Assembly (NCBI GenBank): GCA_029298735.1
Contig: JANSLP010000186.1
Span: forward strand, 1 to 61,956
Direction of reading: 5' to 3'
Length of the DNA: 61,956 nucleotides
Origin: Ophiostoma sp. CBS 140.51
Lineage: Eukaryota; Ascomycota; Sordariomycetes; Ophiostomatales; Ophiostomataceae
Part shown: positions 13,417-25,894 of the stretch, piece by piece
How the letters are laid out: every line of letters starts with the position of its first letter
Position numbering within the stretch: the first letter of the stretch is position 1
Made by a program: the position numbers and the translations under genes
Notes under the pieces: model-generated
What the model saw: only the letters and a program-made list of their open reading frames with translations
Database searches by the model: none
What the model was told of the DNA's origin: nothing

Positions 13417-14622
13417 ATGGCTTCGATCATGAACCACACAAGAGCGTATGTACCCAAATATATCTAAAACAATATGTGAACCAGTACTGACAGTGCGACT
13501 AGGGTGCGCCGTGAGGATCTCGCACGAGAGGCAGACGACCAGACCGGTGGCAATCCTTCTCGCCGTCGTGACGACGGGTTTGAGTATGAAGAGGCTCTTG
13601 CTGCACGCGCTGCGCTTGATGCATATATGAAGGACACATTAGGACTGCAGTTTGATGTGCCACCACCAAGGTCAGCACCGCCAAAACCAGCAGCAAGTGT
13701 TGCGGAAGAGAAGAAGAGCGAGAAGGATAATGGCAACAAAGACGATGAAAGCGACGAGTCCAAGGATTCATCAGACGACGAAGCAAAGGACAACGAATCA
13801 GAATACAAAGACGCAAAATCACAAAATACGGGCGGCGCAACCGAGTTTGCCTTCCGACTGTTTTCTGGGAGCGGAAAAGCCGCGGCAACAGCTCAAAATA
13901 CAGACGACTCTTCGGCGCCAAACTCTTCTACGGATACGACTGCGGTACCAGTACCGATTGTTCTGCTCGACGATGGAGATGGAAGCGATCTTCTCGGCCC
14001 TGGCGGTATCCTTAATTCACCACGACCACTAAGTTTTTACCTTGCTGGCGAGCCAACGCCTGAAGTTTTAGAACAATACGCCCAAGCCACTGTTTCCGGC
14101 GAGGATATCGTCAAGGCTAGCCGCGAGACCCGTGCTTGGGGCTGGGAGGTGCCATGGCGTGCACGCACTGTCTTAAAGGCATCTAGCAAGACCGCCATGC
14201 GCGACCTCTTAGCCAACGCTCTGTCTCCAGATGCAGCAGCAGCCCTTCCCGAGAACCTTCCTGTGGCTATTGCGTCAGCCACCAATGCACTCCCTGTGTG
14301 GGCCGCATCTTCACAATCACCCGAGCCGACAAACCCATTACCACTTCTACGCCTACCCGACGACACACTGGCCACAAAACACAGTCGCCCGGGTAAACGG
14401 CGCCGTATTATTCTCCGGAAACGTGAACAAGAGCGCCAAGAGAAAGCTGCCAAGGCGGCTGCTCAGGCACAATCCAAAGAAGAGCACCTGTCCGAGAAGA
14501 AGAAGCGTCTGAACCGGATTAAGAAGTTGAGAAGAAGAGAGAAGAAGAGAGCTGAAAAGGGCGCTGGAGGCGACGAAGGTGGTGACGGAGGTGATGATAG
14601 CGGAGATTCTGGCGGCGATTAA
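13417..14622 (+). CDS. DUF2011-family fungal protein
   Basis: Uncharacterised fungal protein of 382 aa in two exons, 13417-13445 and 13503-14622. The 57-nt intron starts GTATGT, has a CTGAC branch site and ends CTAG. Without it the large exon has no ATG near its 5' end. Features of the family that I recognise are FAFRLFSG (about residue 125), the GPGGIL..PRPLSFYLAGE block and the following SGEDI..SRETRAWGWEVPWR block. The middle is acidic and disordered (KDDESDESKDSSDDEAKD). The C terminus is strongly basic and helical (KKRLNRIKKLRRREKKR) and ends in a Gly/Asp tail. The basic coil suggests nucleolar or RNA-binding localisation, but no biochemical role is known to me. Confidence 0.85.
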
Positions 14623-15260
14623 ACTTTTTCGCACATGGCATTACTTTTTTCTGTTTTTTTTTTTTTCGCCTTTAAATCTCAGCGAGTAAAGAGCCCGAAT
14701 ACCATTTCGGAATGTCAAGAACATTCAATCATTACAGCCTTATTCTTCTCACATTATATCTCACGATACGTTTGTTGTTTGTCGTCATTTTCAGGAAACA
14801 CAAGCCACATTGCACTTGTCTTTTGCACCGCCACGTGCACACTGCCCGCTAAATTCCCGGGTCTTTAGCGCACCTTTGGGCGCTGTCGAATCGTCAAATG
14901 CAAGGTGCCACTTGGCAAGCTTTCATTTTGGGGTTCCACCACCTTGTCCCAAGCTCCTGCCGTCATTACTTTGATTACTTCATGGGGATAGCATCTAGAT
15001 TGCTTCCCTTTACACTTTCACTTTCCTCACGATACCCCGGCACACGACGACCCTTCTTTCCTCCCCGACAACCCAATATACCGCGTCGTCGACTTGATAT
15101 TCGATTTCAACATTCTCTCCTACCACTCGCCCTATTTCACCAGCCGCGAAGGCGGACCAACTACGCGATCTCAGGCGCGACGAACTCGACGACGTAACCT
15201 TGACCAACAAAGCCCTCTCTCGGCCGCTGAGCTGGGGGAGCGAGCTTACACGACGACATA
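14623..15260. other. intergenic region, promoter of dolichyldiphosphatase
   Basis: T-run 3' flank of the DUF2011 gene followed by the upstream region of the next gene, same strand. The 180 nt before the ATG at 15261 are CT-rich and then GC-rich. I see no gene. Confidence 0.5.
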
Positions 15261-16207
15261 ATGAGCAACGACCCGATAGCATTGGCGTCGCTGTCTTTGA
15301 CTCATGTCTACTATGTATGTCTTGCACCCGCTCCTCTTCGTGGGCCCCTCTTTCCCGGTCGTCGTTCGGTTTTAGCTGACTTACTCCCTCCTCCTCTTCA
15401 CAGGACCCAAATGACCTCACCTCCTACATTTGCGCCTGGCTCGCACTTGTGCCGCAAGCCATTATCATTGTCTACGTCACCCTCGTCTGGAGTACCCGTG
15501 AGGCCGAGGTCACGCTGGCTTTCGCGGGCCAGCTCGTCTGCGAGGCCGTCAACTTTGTCCTGAAGCGAATCATCAAGGAGGAGCGCCCGCAGCACCACTA
15601 TCATGCATCGATGCTGGCCTCGCTCCTGGGGAACCTTTACGACGACATTGCCAACACCAAAACGGGCAGCGGGGAGGCAGGCGCAATCGCCGACAGTGGC
15701 AGCATTCTAGATGATGGCAGCCAACGCCTGCCCATCCGCGGTGGCTACGGCATGCCCAGCTCCCACGCCCAGTTTGCCGGCTTCTGGGCGCTCACCATTG
15801 CCCTGTTTTTGCTCGCCCGGTACGGGTCCAAGTCCAAGAAAGCGAAAACAAGAGGGGCGTCTGCACTCTGGCACAAGCAGACGTCCCTCTCTCTTTTTGA
15901 ACGTGTCGCTGCTAGCATCGCTGCCTTTATTATGGCTTTTGCCATCGCCTGGAGCCGCGTCTATCTGCACTACCACACGCCCCGTCAAGTGCTCGTGGGT
16001 TTTGCTGCCGGCCTTGTTGTCGGTGCTGGGTGGTTTGTTGTCACGACGGTCGCGCGTCATACGGGCCTTTTGGCATGGGGGCTGAGCTTGCCTCCCGCAC
16101 ACTACCTGCGGTTCCGGGACCTGGCGCTGGAGGAGGACGTACTGCAATCCGGCTGGGAGAAGTGGCAGGCGCAGTTAGCAGCAAAAGAGACGAAAAAGAA
16201 TGTCTGA
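15261..16207 (+). CDS. CAX4: dolichyldiphosphatase (PAP2 superfamily)
   Basis: ER membrane enzyme that removes a phosphate from dolichyl diphosphate on the lumenal side, recycling the lipid carrier for N-glycosylation. Two exons, 15261-15314 and 15404-16207, give 285 aa; the intron starts GTATGT and ends CACAG. The splice joins SLTHVYY to DPNDLTSYI, the family N terminus. The three PAP2 phosphatase motifs are complete: K72-x6-R79P80 (KRIIKEERP), PSSH with H139, and SR-x5-H with R203 and H209 (SRVYLHYH). Four hydrophobic segments are visible, near residues 25-45, 147-162, 185-200 and 213-235. The length fits the yeast protein with a short insertion (residues 90-120, Gly/Ser-rich). It converges on the seven-TM gene downstream. 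Confidence 0.95.
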
Positions 16208-17117
16208 TGATAGGGGAGTGAGAGGACATAAAGAGACGTGATAGGAAAAAAGTAAAGGATAGAGCCTCCACACCAAAGAGAAGACGTGGGCAGCATCCGG
16301 CGTATCTACAGCGTGTATTCTGATTCGCTGCTTTTTTTTTGCATTTACTCAAGACACCGCGTTGAGTTAATCATTTTGAGCACAAAAACAAACAACCCTC
16401 GCACATTTATGTGTGGCAATATATTTTTTCCGGATTGGCTAGTAGCTACTTTTACACGGTGTGTCCAATTTGCATGACAGTATGAAATCTGGGCGTGCGT
16501 GCCTTGAATGGGGAAGTGAAATGACAGAAATAGTAGGAAAGACTCGAATGACAGGTTCGAGGAAGAAAAAGAAAATGAAGACCTAGTCGGTATATATCTT
16601 TGATGCCTCACCGATGCAGAAAATACAGGCCCCTTCCTTTGGGGTGTTTGTTGCTTTCAAAAACAGGTCGGCCACAAAAGAAAGGGGGGAGATAACAATA
16701 TCGAAGAAAGCAAGAAGCAAAAAGGTAGTTGAAACAAAGCATTGTGCTTTGGGATGTCGTTGATGTAATCGTTCGTCTATAAAAAATGATATCCATCATT
16801 CGCTTTCCACTCCCACTCGCTGTTTTTTCTTTGCGCCTTGTGTAAGTGGATGAATGTGTCGCGTCAAAAAAGAAAAAGAAGAAGAAAAAGAAAAATCGCT
16901 TCCTATCCCGCCCAGAAATTGTCCCCGCCCAACACCGTTGAAAAAATGTATGAAAGAGAAAGAAGAAGAAGAAGAAAAGAAATAGAAAACAAGTTCGCCT
17001 GAGCACCACCAGATGTATATATCAAAAACACAATGTCATAATGCGTTCGCAATCAAAATGAAGAAGGTCGACAGTCCAGGTCGAGCAGCAGGCAGAAGAA
17101 GAAATTAAATCGCCAAA
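16208..17117. other. convergent intergenic region
   Basis: Shared 3' region of two convergent genes. It contains T-runs on both strands, including an A/G-rich tract near 16,865-16,985 that reads as poly-pyrimidine on the minus strand. No gene supported. Confidence 0.5.
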
Positions 17118-19486
17118 TCATATCCAGTCACTGGCCGTCTTGCTCGGAACACCCGTGTGGCTCGCCGATGACATTTCCCGGCGTAGAGTGGGTGCCGTAG
17201 AGCGCACTGCCGAGCTGTTGCTTCGTGACACCGATGCAAAGCCAACGCCGCGAGGGCTTGGCAGCTTCGTTGTCAACAGTGCCTTTGTCGGGCTCTGCTG
17301 CGGGCTGTAGACGGACGGGCTCAAAGTCGGACCGCTGGCAAAGATGTCCTCGTCGGGATTGTATGCCTTTTGGCTGAGTGTCTGAGCCGACGGGAGGACA
17401 ATGCTGTCCTGTGGACGGGGAACGGGAGGCAAGGTCTTCATCCGTGCATCCTTAATGGGGTCCCGGATTGGTGACACATCCTCAATGGCAACCAAGTCTT
17501 CTTGGTTGTCGCTAATCGCTAGGCGTCCGAGGTTGGATAATGGGCTTGGTCGCCGCGCAGGCGCCAGTTGCGACGCCTGTAGCGGCAGCTGTTGCTGGGC
17601 GAGGAAGGCCGCCGTCATCCGCTGCTGCTCCGCCTCTTTTGCTGCTGCAGTAGCCCCTGACTCATCCGCTCCAGACATGTAGAGCGAGTACACATCCTTG
17701 TCCATGATTTGAGATTCCATAGGAGCAAAGTCCTCGACATTCGATAGACGCAGGCCGATCTGCACAGTGGCAGACGATACCATAGACGAGTCTCGCCGAT
17801 GACGCCCGGCCGTCAGGTTGTTTATGGATGGCGGCGGCTTCAGTGAGCTCATGTCATACCGGCCATTATTGTTGGCCGAGATAATTCTTACAGAGCCAGG
17901 CATATAGGTAGTCGCAGGCAGGAGGACCAGAGACTTAGTCGTAGCCGGAGAGAAGGGAACCTTTCGTGTAGAAGCCGCCGACATTGCTGATGACGAGAAG
18001 ACCGAAGCTGATGACATCTGTACTGGCTCAGGAGCTTGAATAGAAACAGCAGTCGCCGAATCCGAGGTCATGTCCATAGGATAGAACGCGTTGGATCTCA
18101 GCGGGTTGGGCCGACGTGGCGAGATCTCGTACGAAGGCGACAGGTTGCGGTTAACCAACACACCGGCCTCCTCCTCCTTTCGGTCACGCACGGTGCCACT
18201 GATAAGGCTGGCATCGCTCAGCATACGGCGGAGGTCGGTACCACGGCCGACAGGGCCCATCATATGGCCCTGGAAGTCAGGCTCGCTTCCACCATAGCGG
18301 CGGATTCTGTCCTTCATGCGGTAACGTTCGTACTCTCCAGCCTTTCCACGAGGACCAATAGTAGAAATGGTAGTGGAACGCAAGAAGAGGTGAAGGCCGC
18401 CTGTCATCAGGCCGGAGACACCAGCGACCACAGAGGCGACCATGGACAGTGTGATAGCCTGGCCGCCGTCATCCTGCTGGTATTGAAAGGCAAGCGAAAA
18501 GAAGAAAGGCATGATAAGTGTCTGTCAAGACGTGTTAGATATGGCAATACAGAAACGCAACAATAATTAGCTGGTTTTTTTGCAGGAAACTCACGTTTGA
18601 CAAAATGCCAAGGGCAAGGTAGTACACCATGCGTGACGCGGAGATGCGCTCGGCGATGTCGATTTTGGTGCTGCGTGTGAGGCGCACGAAGATAATAGCG
18701 GTGCACAGCACCAGAATAATGTCGATGGCAAGCAGGACGGCAAAGCAGCCGCGCGAGTAGATTGCCACAAACCAGAATAAAGAAGCGAAACAAAAGTCAG
18801 GCGACCGGATGAAGTCGGCCACGAGAAAATTGGTGAGTAGCAACATGCCCAGGATAATGAGGCATATGGTGGTAGTGTACCGGCCACGTGCAGGAAAGGG
18901 GCTTTTGCGGAGACCCCGAATGGCAAACTCGACGCCAAAGACGAGCTGAATATAGGGGACAATAAACACAGCTATACATGTTAGATACTGAATAGGGGGG
19001 AAAAGGCTTCTCTTTTCAAAACTTACCAGGCAACATGAACTGGGAAACCAAAGTGCAGCCAATGCTGAGCAAGCTCTGAAGACCTTGTGCCTGGGCCACA
19101 GAGAATCCGACTCCTTGAACAGCAATGCCAATGGAGATGATGAGAGGGAAAAGTTCCGCTGGTTGAATAAAGGGAACTTTTGGCCGATCAACGGCTGTGC
19201 CATAGCGCTTGTTGTTTCTTTTCCTTGTCGAATATGCGTCGTAGAGGATGCCGCAAGCGGTAGCAAATGCAGCAACGGCGTTGAAGGCAGCCAATATTAT
19301 TGTTGACGTCCTGATTGATTTGGCCGCTGCGAAGCGCAGTTCGCTGATAAACTGTATTTGTTGTTGTGTGGCATTGGCCCCGAGTTGGAAGATGCCCGAT
19401 CCATTGTTGTTTGAATTTGAGAACCCGTTGGGCACATCGCGCACCGCCAGCCAAGCGGCCTCCGGTATTATTCGTAAACTATCCAT
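17118..19486 (-). CDS. fungal seven-TM (GPCR-like) membrane protein, unknown function
   Basis: Predicted integral membrane protein of 746 aa in three exons: 19486-19027, 18971-18595 and 18521-17118. Both introns are short (55 and 73 nt), with GTAAGT/GTGAGT donors, a CTAAC branch in intron 1, and TATAG/GACAG acceptors. The joins LPG-AVFIVPY and LSN-TLIMPFF keep the frame. The N terminus is extracellular-like with Asn-rich sequence; hydrophobic segments follow near residues 62-83, 110-128, 137-165, 185-208, 215-240, 275-295 and 303-325. That is seven, with N-out topology inferred. The last about 420 residues form a Ser/Pro/Arg-rich cytosolic tail (MKDRIRRYGG.., SPRRPNPLRS..). The architecture is GPCR-like, but I recognise no pheromone, nutrient or PTH11 signature (no CFEM domain). 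The ligand is unknown. Confidence 0.85.
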
Positions 19487-22400
19487 CGTTGGTGTGTGTG
19501 TGCGCGTGTGAAGTGTAATGTGTTTGCGTATGGAGTCGAAGACGAAGATGGGAATCAAAGATCGCGAGGATGGCGAAAGAGAATGAAGACGACGACTCGG
19601 GCTGACGCCGAGCGTCGAAGAGCGTGAGGGAGAGCCAAGCAGATGGCAGAGTTGTTGGCGAGTTGGGCCTTCTCTCTCCCTGTGTCGTTGGTCAAGTCAT
19701 CTATTCCGCGCGCGGTTGTCGTCGATATCGTTGTGTCGTCGAGATGTCGAAAATAGTGAAAAGGAGAAAAAGAAAGAAAAGGATGAAAGAGAAAGGATGC
19801 AAAAAAGAAGGTAGGAAGAGAAAAGACAAGATGGATCGGTGGGAATGAGAGAAAGGGAAAGGAAAGAGAGTGAGAGGTGGAGTGGGGATTGCACGGGAAA
19901 GAGGACTCTGGCGAACGGGCGTACAATTGCTGGTTGAAGGTACGACAGAACGGGCGAGGAGAGACGAAGAGTGTGTAAGTGGGATAGAAAGACAGAGCCA
20001 AAGAGACGAAAGAGACAAAGAGCCAGGCTGGAGACGTGTGTGTGTGTGTGTGGAGAAAAAGAGAGCGGAAAGATTGAGGTTGAGAAAGCCGGGAGCAGTG
20101 CATCGAGCACCGTCTACATTTTCTTGCGGGAGAGCCGGTCGAATGGCCAGGGTAAGTGACAGGGACAAGGTCTGTTGAAGTTGAAGATGTAGATAGCGGG
20201 CCAGGGCAGAGAGGAGGGGATGAAAGAAAGAGAAGAAAAGGGTCGTCGAGGATGGTGGAGCGGGGCCGGGATGCTAAGGACGCCTCGAGGTCCGTTTAGT
20301 GCAGGATTTCGTATGGATGAAGGTGTCTTGGATGCTCTAGGTGCCCTGTCTTGTCCACGAGATGCCCGGTCGGCACTAGAGGCCCCTTTGCAATCATACA
20401 CATACGCGGGTATGAACTGGGTGCTCTTTCCAGCTGCAACTCATGTCTTTCTTTGCTTGCATCTATCCTAGGGGTAGCACGCAACCACGGAAAAGACGAA
20501 ACAGAGTCGAGCTAATGCCAAGAGACGAGTTGAGTTGCAACCACACAATGAGAAGAGAGGACAGGCAAAAAAGAACAGGGGAGAGGGGAAAGTCACCCGT
20601 GGTCCATCCTGTTGCAAAAAGTGCCTGGTCGCTGAGAAGACCAGCTGAGAAGAGGAAAGAAAACACAAACAGGGTTGAAAGGCCTTCTAGAAGAGGACTG
20701 ATCAGAGGCCACGGACGACTGCATAATGGGTGGGCAAAGACAAAAGCTGCACGATCCTGGTTGGATTTGAACCAGTGTGGAGAAACCAGTTCGAAGATGG
20801 CAGATTGTAGCCAGCAAGCGGTGTTTGTTTTATTGCATGTTCGTTCTGTTGTCCGTTCGGTATCTTAGCCGCTCTTTTTCGGGCCTGAAGAGGCTCTTTT
20901 GCAGGATTGAGGCGAGTTCTTGGCAACCGAGCCGCAATCACTTCTTCTCGCACCACCCCCAATCTGTCAATCATATCGTGTTAGTGCTTATCCACGAAAG
21001 GCAGATTGTGAAGGCTCTGTTGGTATGCCATCAACTTCCGTCTGCAAGTGCAATTTCGCAGCTGGCGAAGCTCATGTCAAATCCAAAGATAAGACGAGAT
21101 GTCTGCTAGTGCGATGTAATGCGACGTACCACAACATACATCGCCCAAAGTGCCTGCTCAGCTGCAAGTCGAGAAAGGGGGCCGGAATAGCCCATATCTT
21201 GCTCCCAAGTCTGCAATTTGTTAGAAAAAAAGAGACATGCTAGGGCCTGTTGTGCGGCGCCGGTGCCTGTTCTGCGGTGGTAGTGTGCTGGGCACAAGAA
21301 TAAAAGTGTGCTGGGGAACGGAGGTGTGGGCATGGAACGTATTCATCCGGTTAGAAGATCAGTGCAAGGACAAGAGGGCTTGTTGTGAAAGCATTGAGGC
21401 TACGGTGGAGATGAAGCAGTTTTGTAACGCCTGCGAGTTTCGCAACGTTGAACGGCGCACCCCCTGGCACATAGGTTGGGAAGGAACCAAGGTGCATCTG
21501 AATGTTTGATGGCGGGGTGTCGGTGGTGTTGGTCCCAGCGACAAGGGAAGGCATATTGTCAAACAAGCTATTGAGCTAGACCTATTGTGGACTAGTGTTC
21601 TCTCCTCGGCGTAGATCAAACGGCCCAGGCACCGTCATGTTGTCTCCCCTTTTATTTATTTAGGTGGGCAAGCCACACTTATCAGCCACTTGTTCCTGGT
21701 GTAAGTGACCCCCGCATACAGTCGGACCCCAACACACCACCTCCAACGAGCTTAGGGCCAACGCCTGCCTCTCTCTCACAGCTCACATCGTCTCCTGCAT
21801 CCATACTTTATGAAGAGAACATATGTTCCCATTTTAGCAATTCGAGTGGTATTTTATGGTTGATCGTAATGTTGTGGAACATGGAGGCAAGAGGATCGCG
21901 AAGAACAAACAGGAGACATTTCCGACATTCACAACAATTCGGATGAGGCAGAGGACCGGCGATGAGGAATCTGATTTATCCTTATTTGGATTTCTATGAC
22001 GAATTATTCTTCTTATTATTATTTATTTCTCCTTTTACCAAGAAAGATCTCACAACACTTACCTGCATCTTCTTTTCTTCATAGATGTTCTCCCACAGTT
22101 TCTGAGTATATATTCAGTGCTCAGTCGTTTATCGAAACAAACTGGACAAAAAGCCAGGGGTTGATTTATTTGAGAGACTCTCTAGGTACGCCGTGGGTGT
22201 CGAAAACAAGTTAGAAGTGGAAACATAAGTTCTATATGGGCAGCTTACAATTGCAGATATGATGAGACGGGAATACGAGAGCTACGCAGCATCCGCAAGA
22301 TGTTCAATAAAGCACCGTGTTAAGATACCAACTATGGAGTATTGTAGTCGACTCAATCTTCAAATCACTTACAACAGCAAGGGAAAAAGACATCACCATA

Positions 22401-25129
22401 TGATCAAAGCTGGGGGATTCACCAATATCCCGCCTTTGTATGCGAACTATTCCTGGTGCTCGGCTCTCCTGAGGCGTCTTGTGTATCATCAACACTCTAC
22501 CTGATGACGAAAACTGGGACGCTGTTTTTTACCCGTCGCATTTCAGATGTCGTCGTGGTTGCCACGTATTGTAGGGCACAAATTGTTTGCCAAGAGCAAA
22601 AAAAATCTCAATTTGTCCTTCTTTTCGGCTGACGGGCCATCTAAATAAAGAATGAAAATATATTCGCCTTGCCTTTAACTCTTCTTTAGTTGAAAATCAT
22701 CTCTTAAAGATTGAACGCCCTGAGAGAGCTTGGCATACTTTTTCCATCGGAGAATATCAAGTATGAACGGGTATAGACGTCGGATTACGATTTCACGACT
22801 TTATGTTCTTTCATCGTACATAACTTTTCTCTAGTGGGGTCTTCTGCAAATAACTATCTTCCTTGGTCTCCTAACTTCCTCGATCTCTAAACTAGTATCT
22901 CGTATAAAACTTCATTCGTACGTTGGACACTTTTTGCTTTTGACAGCTGATATTTTTGGCTTTATTGAGATACTTAGCAAGCAAGATTCTTATTCTCACT
23001 GTTGCAATTGCGCGAGATAAAAATGCAAAACAATCGCTAAGATCTTAGGATGTGATGCAAATGTAAGTAACCTACTGTGAACAGAGTACGGAGTAATTAC
23101 GGCGTACAGATAGAATGACTATTTGTAGACACGAAGCGCTAATTTTGTAAACGACACAATCCAAAACCTTAATCCCCCAGGCAGGCCTTGTCAACCTCGG
23201 AGGAGTTCAAGAAACGGGGTCGAGACCCGGAGACACAAAGACGAGAAAACGAAAAGAGTGAAAAGACAAGGCTTCAACCCAATCACGCCCTAGGGACACT
23301 GTTATGGATACACTAACACAGGCATTTTCACCTCCACTTTCAAGAAACCGGTCCCCTCCACGATGACGCTACTCGCTGACGGGGCATCTTGACCACCTCA
23401 CCTTCCCCAGGGCACGTCACACTAACGATGGGCGACTCAGCTTCCGAGTGACAAGCCAGCATTAGTCCCCACTATGATGTACTTAAAGGCTGGCAGAGGA
23501 AGTGAGTCAATGAATGTGAAGCAACTCGTATTAGTGATATCTCTCAATAAAGTAAAAGTTGCTGGTCTCGACCACGGAGCCGGTGTCTGGGCCATCCTGG
23601 TAGCTATCACCCCTCTTATTAGGTGCCCCTGTGATAATAACTGTGGGATTGATGTGAGGACGAGGAAAAACAACTCGCTTGAGTGGCTATGAAGACTCTT
23701 AAAATGCCCTTTCGGATTTTGTTCCTGGAAATGACTTTTCATCTTTTGTTGCTTAGGAGGGGGTCAACTAGGGGGCCAGGCCTGTGCTGACTTGTGATAG
23801 TCTCTTCGATTGAGAGGAGAGGATCGTTGACCCCAGTTAGTGGGAGGTTTTGGCTTTTGTGCATAGATGGAATAAAGATGACAGAAAGGTACCAGACGTG
23901 CCAAGAGGTTTATCTAACAGCGGCGCCCATCGAAAAAATACTTGGGCGAGGTGGAGAAGAGGAGAATAGGAGAGAAGGAAAAACTGAAAAGCTTGGCCTT
24001 CGCGACAGATGCATTCTAAGATTCCCAAGAAGTATGCATTGTACGTCGTAGATGGGCGGCATACTTTCTGCTTCTTCCCAGTTTCCAGATATTCGGTAGC
24101 CGGACTTGATCGGTCGCCCAAATGTCTTTGGTTTGTCAATTTTCGGTCTCACAATGGGTTTCTTTCCACCGATCTTTATTTCTCATTGCTAATACCTTCC
24201 TTCCTATGATGTGTATCCTTTGACAGAATTGCTAATATACAACATATACATTAAAAAGGCCACACAGGAGACCTATAATTGACCCCCACGAGTGAGAGCC
24301 TCCTTCCCGTGTGTTCTTTGTCATGTGAGTAATATTCTTGTCGCTCAGTATTGTTGATGGTGATTCTTTCGAGTAATGTGCCCGGGATAGAGGGCGGAAG
24401 TTACAGGATCCGGGTACAGAGAACCGAATCGTGATACCTGGTCAAATAAAAGGCTCCCTGCCCTTCATTGTCCCCTACACTGGCCTCCTCGCTTCGCCGT
24501 CTCGTCGTATATTGGACGAAAACAAGAGGCAACTCGTCTCGAGTCGGCCATTTCTCTCCGCAAAGCTGTACCCCTTAATAGGATACGATGCAGGGGAGCA
24601 GTCAGCAACGAAAACAGGCGATGCAGCGGACAAGGGATAAGCGACTTTCTCTCATGTCGACTTGTAATACCACGATAGCTCTCAGTTGACAAGTCAACAT
24701 TTCACGCGGGTTGGGGGGCTCGCAAATGCTTCACATAATTTCAATTAAGGACCAGATAGCATGGTTATAAAATACACGCTCAGATACAACGCTTCTGCTC
24801 GCCCTCGCTCCTCCCCTCTAAGCGACGATGCAAATCACCCCGTATTAGTAAATAGTATCGTTCAAAGCCAACAAAATGCGAAAACCAGGAGACAAAAACA
24901 CCCGTGAATCCAAGTAGTACAATTCGCCAGAAATCATCGCCACCGCCTCTTCTCTCCTTCATTTCCCTCACTCTCACCAACGCAGTTTCTTTCTCTTCCT
25001 CGTACAGTAATTTTCTCCCTCATCGGTGTGTGGCAACCCCCATCAGCCACCATCGTCACCATGCCGACTCCCCTGGTCCACTGCTAATATCGATTTTGCA
25101 CAACCCGCGAAATTCGGGAGGCAAATCGC
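19487..25129. other. 5.6-kb gene-free region, AT-richer in its centre
   Basis: The first kilobase upstream of the seven-TM gene is purine-rich on the plus strand (CT-rich leader on the coding strand), with a (GT)n run near 20,036-20,051. From about 21,650 to 24,300 the sequence is visibly AT-rich, with short frames only. I see no transposase, reverse transcriptase or terminal repeat. A small inverted repeat, GTTGAC-AA-GTCAAC, is at 24685-24698. Decayed repeat, long promoter or non-coding RNA locus are all possible. Confidence 0.5.
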
Positions 25130-25894
25130 TCATTTGGCCTTCTTGCCCTTGGCAACAGCGTCGCGGACAGCAAAGGCGTCCTGGATCTCGCTGATGGCGA
25201 CGTACAGAGCGTACAGAGGAAGCCAGACCCACAGAGTGTTGAAGAAGACAAGATACACCCACTTGTACATGAAGTTGGAGCAGTCGAGGTTATCGTTGAG
25301 TACAAGCCACTCGGGGCAGAAGGTCATGAAGCCACCGTACAGCTCGGCCGTAGCGACAATGATCATCAGAACGTTGACGCGCGTGCGGCGCATGGCGAAC
25401 TCGTAGCAGACCCAGACGGTCATGGGGCCGACGAAGAGGACAGTCAGGAGCTCCAGGCTAATAACGCCCAGGTCGGGACCGCCCCAGCGACGGTCGGCGC
25501 GCGCATAGACCATCCAGAGCTTAGCCAGGGGGTTGCCGTGAATGGCGCCAGCCTGGGAGCCGTAGATGCGGTCGGGGTGGCCGAGGAAGGGCGACGGCTC
25601 GGGCATGTAGAAGCGCTTGCTGGCGAGGTCCTCAGCCGAAACGGACGAGACTGGGATCCAGCTGAAGAAGCAGTGGTAAAGGAAGCTGGCCTCGAGGATC
25701 AGGTGGATGAGCGCGTCAAAAGCGTGCCAGATGAAGAGCACACGCGTGCTGCTCTTGACATTGTCCGGCAGGAAACGGCGCGACGCGGCATAGCCGGCGC
25801 CCAGGAATGCAAGGCAGGCAGCAAGCGACACGAGGGTTGTGGTGTCGAACAGGTCGGGCGGCAGCGAGCCGGCAGACGCAGCAGCGGAGGCCAT
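25130..25894 (-). CDS. EBP/EXPERA-domain membrane protein (sterol isomerase-like)
   Basis: Intronless, 254 aa. Family: emopamil-binding protein, the animal and plant delta8-delta7 sterol isomerase of the ER. Filamentous fungi usually carry a separate ERG2-type isomerase, so the role of this paralogue is uncertain. Five hydrophobic segments are visible, near residues 18-36, 52-72, 143-165, 172-192 and 210-232. His64 and Glu68 in FDALIHLILEA match the catalytic His/Glu pair, and Asn219 and Trp222 in FFNTLWVWLP match the conserved Asn/Trp. The usual W-K/Q-E-Y motif is WMVY here (127-130), so Val129 replaces the third catalytic residue, a Glu. The C terminus KGKKAK is a lysine-rich ER-retrieval-like tail. 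Isomerase activity should not be assumed. Confidence 0.85.
   Translation of the reverse strand: MASAAASAGSLPPDLFDTTTLVSLAACLAFLGAGYAASRRFLPDNVKSSTRVLFIWHAFDALIHLILEASFLYHCFFSWIPVSSVSAEDLASKRFYMPEPSPFLGHPDRIYGSQAGAIHGNPLAKLWMVYARADRRWGGPDLGVISLELLTVLFVGPMTVWVCYEFAMRRTRVNVLMIIVATAELYGGFMTFCPEWLVLNDNLDCSNFMYKWVYLVFFNTLWVWLPLYALYVAISEIQDAFAVRDAVAKGKKAK

Noticed and set aside
20755..20785. tRNA T-arm look-alike (GGTTCAAATCC on the minus strand)
   Set aside because: The 5-bp T stem does not pair and no acceptor or anticodon arm can be drawn.
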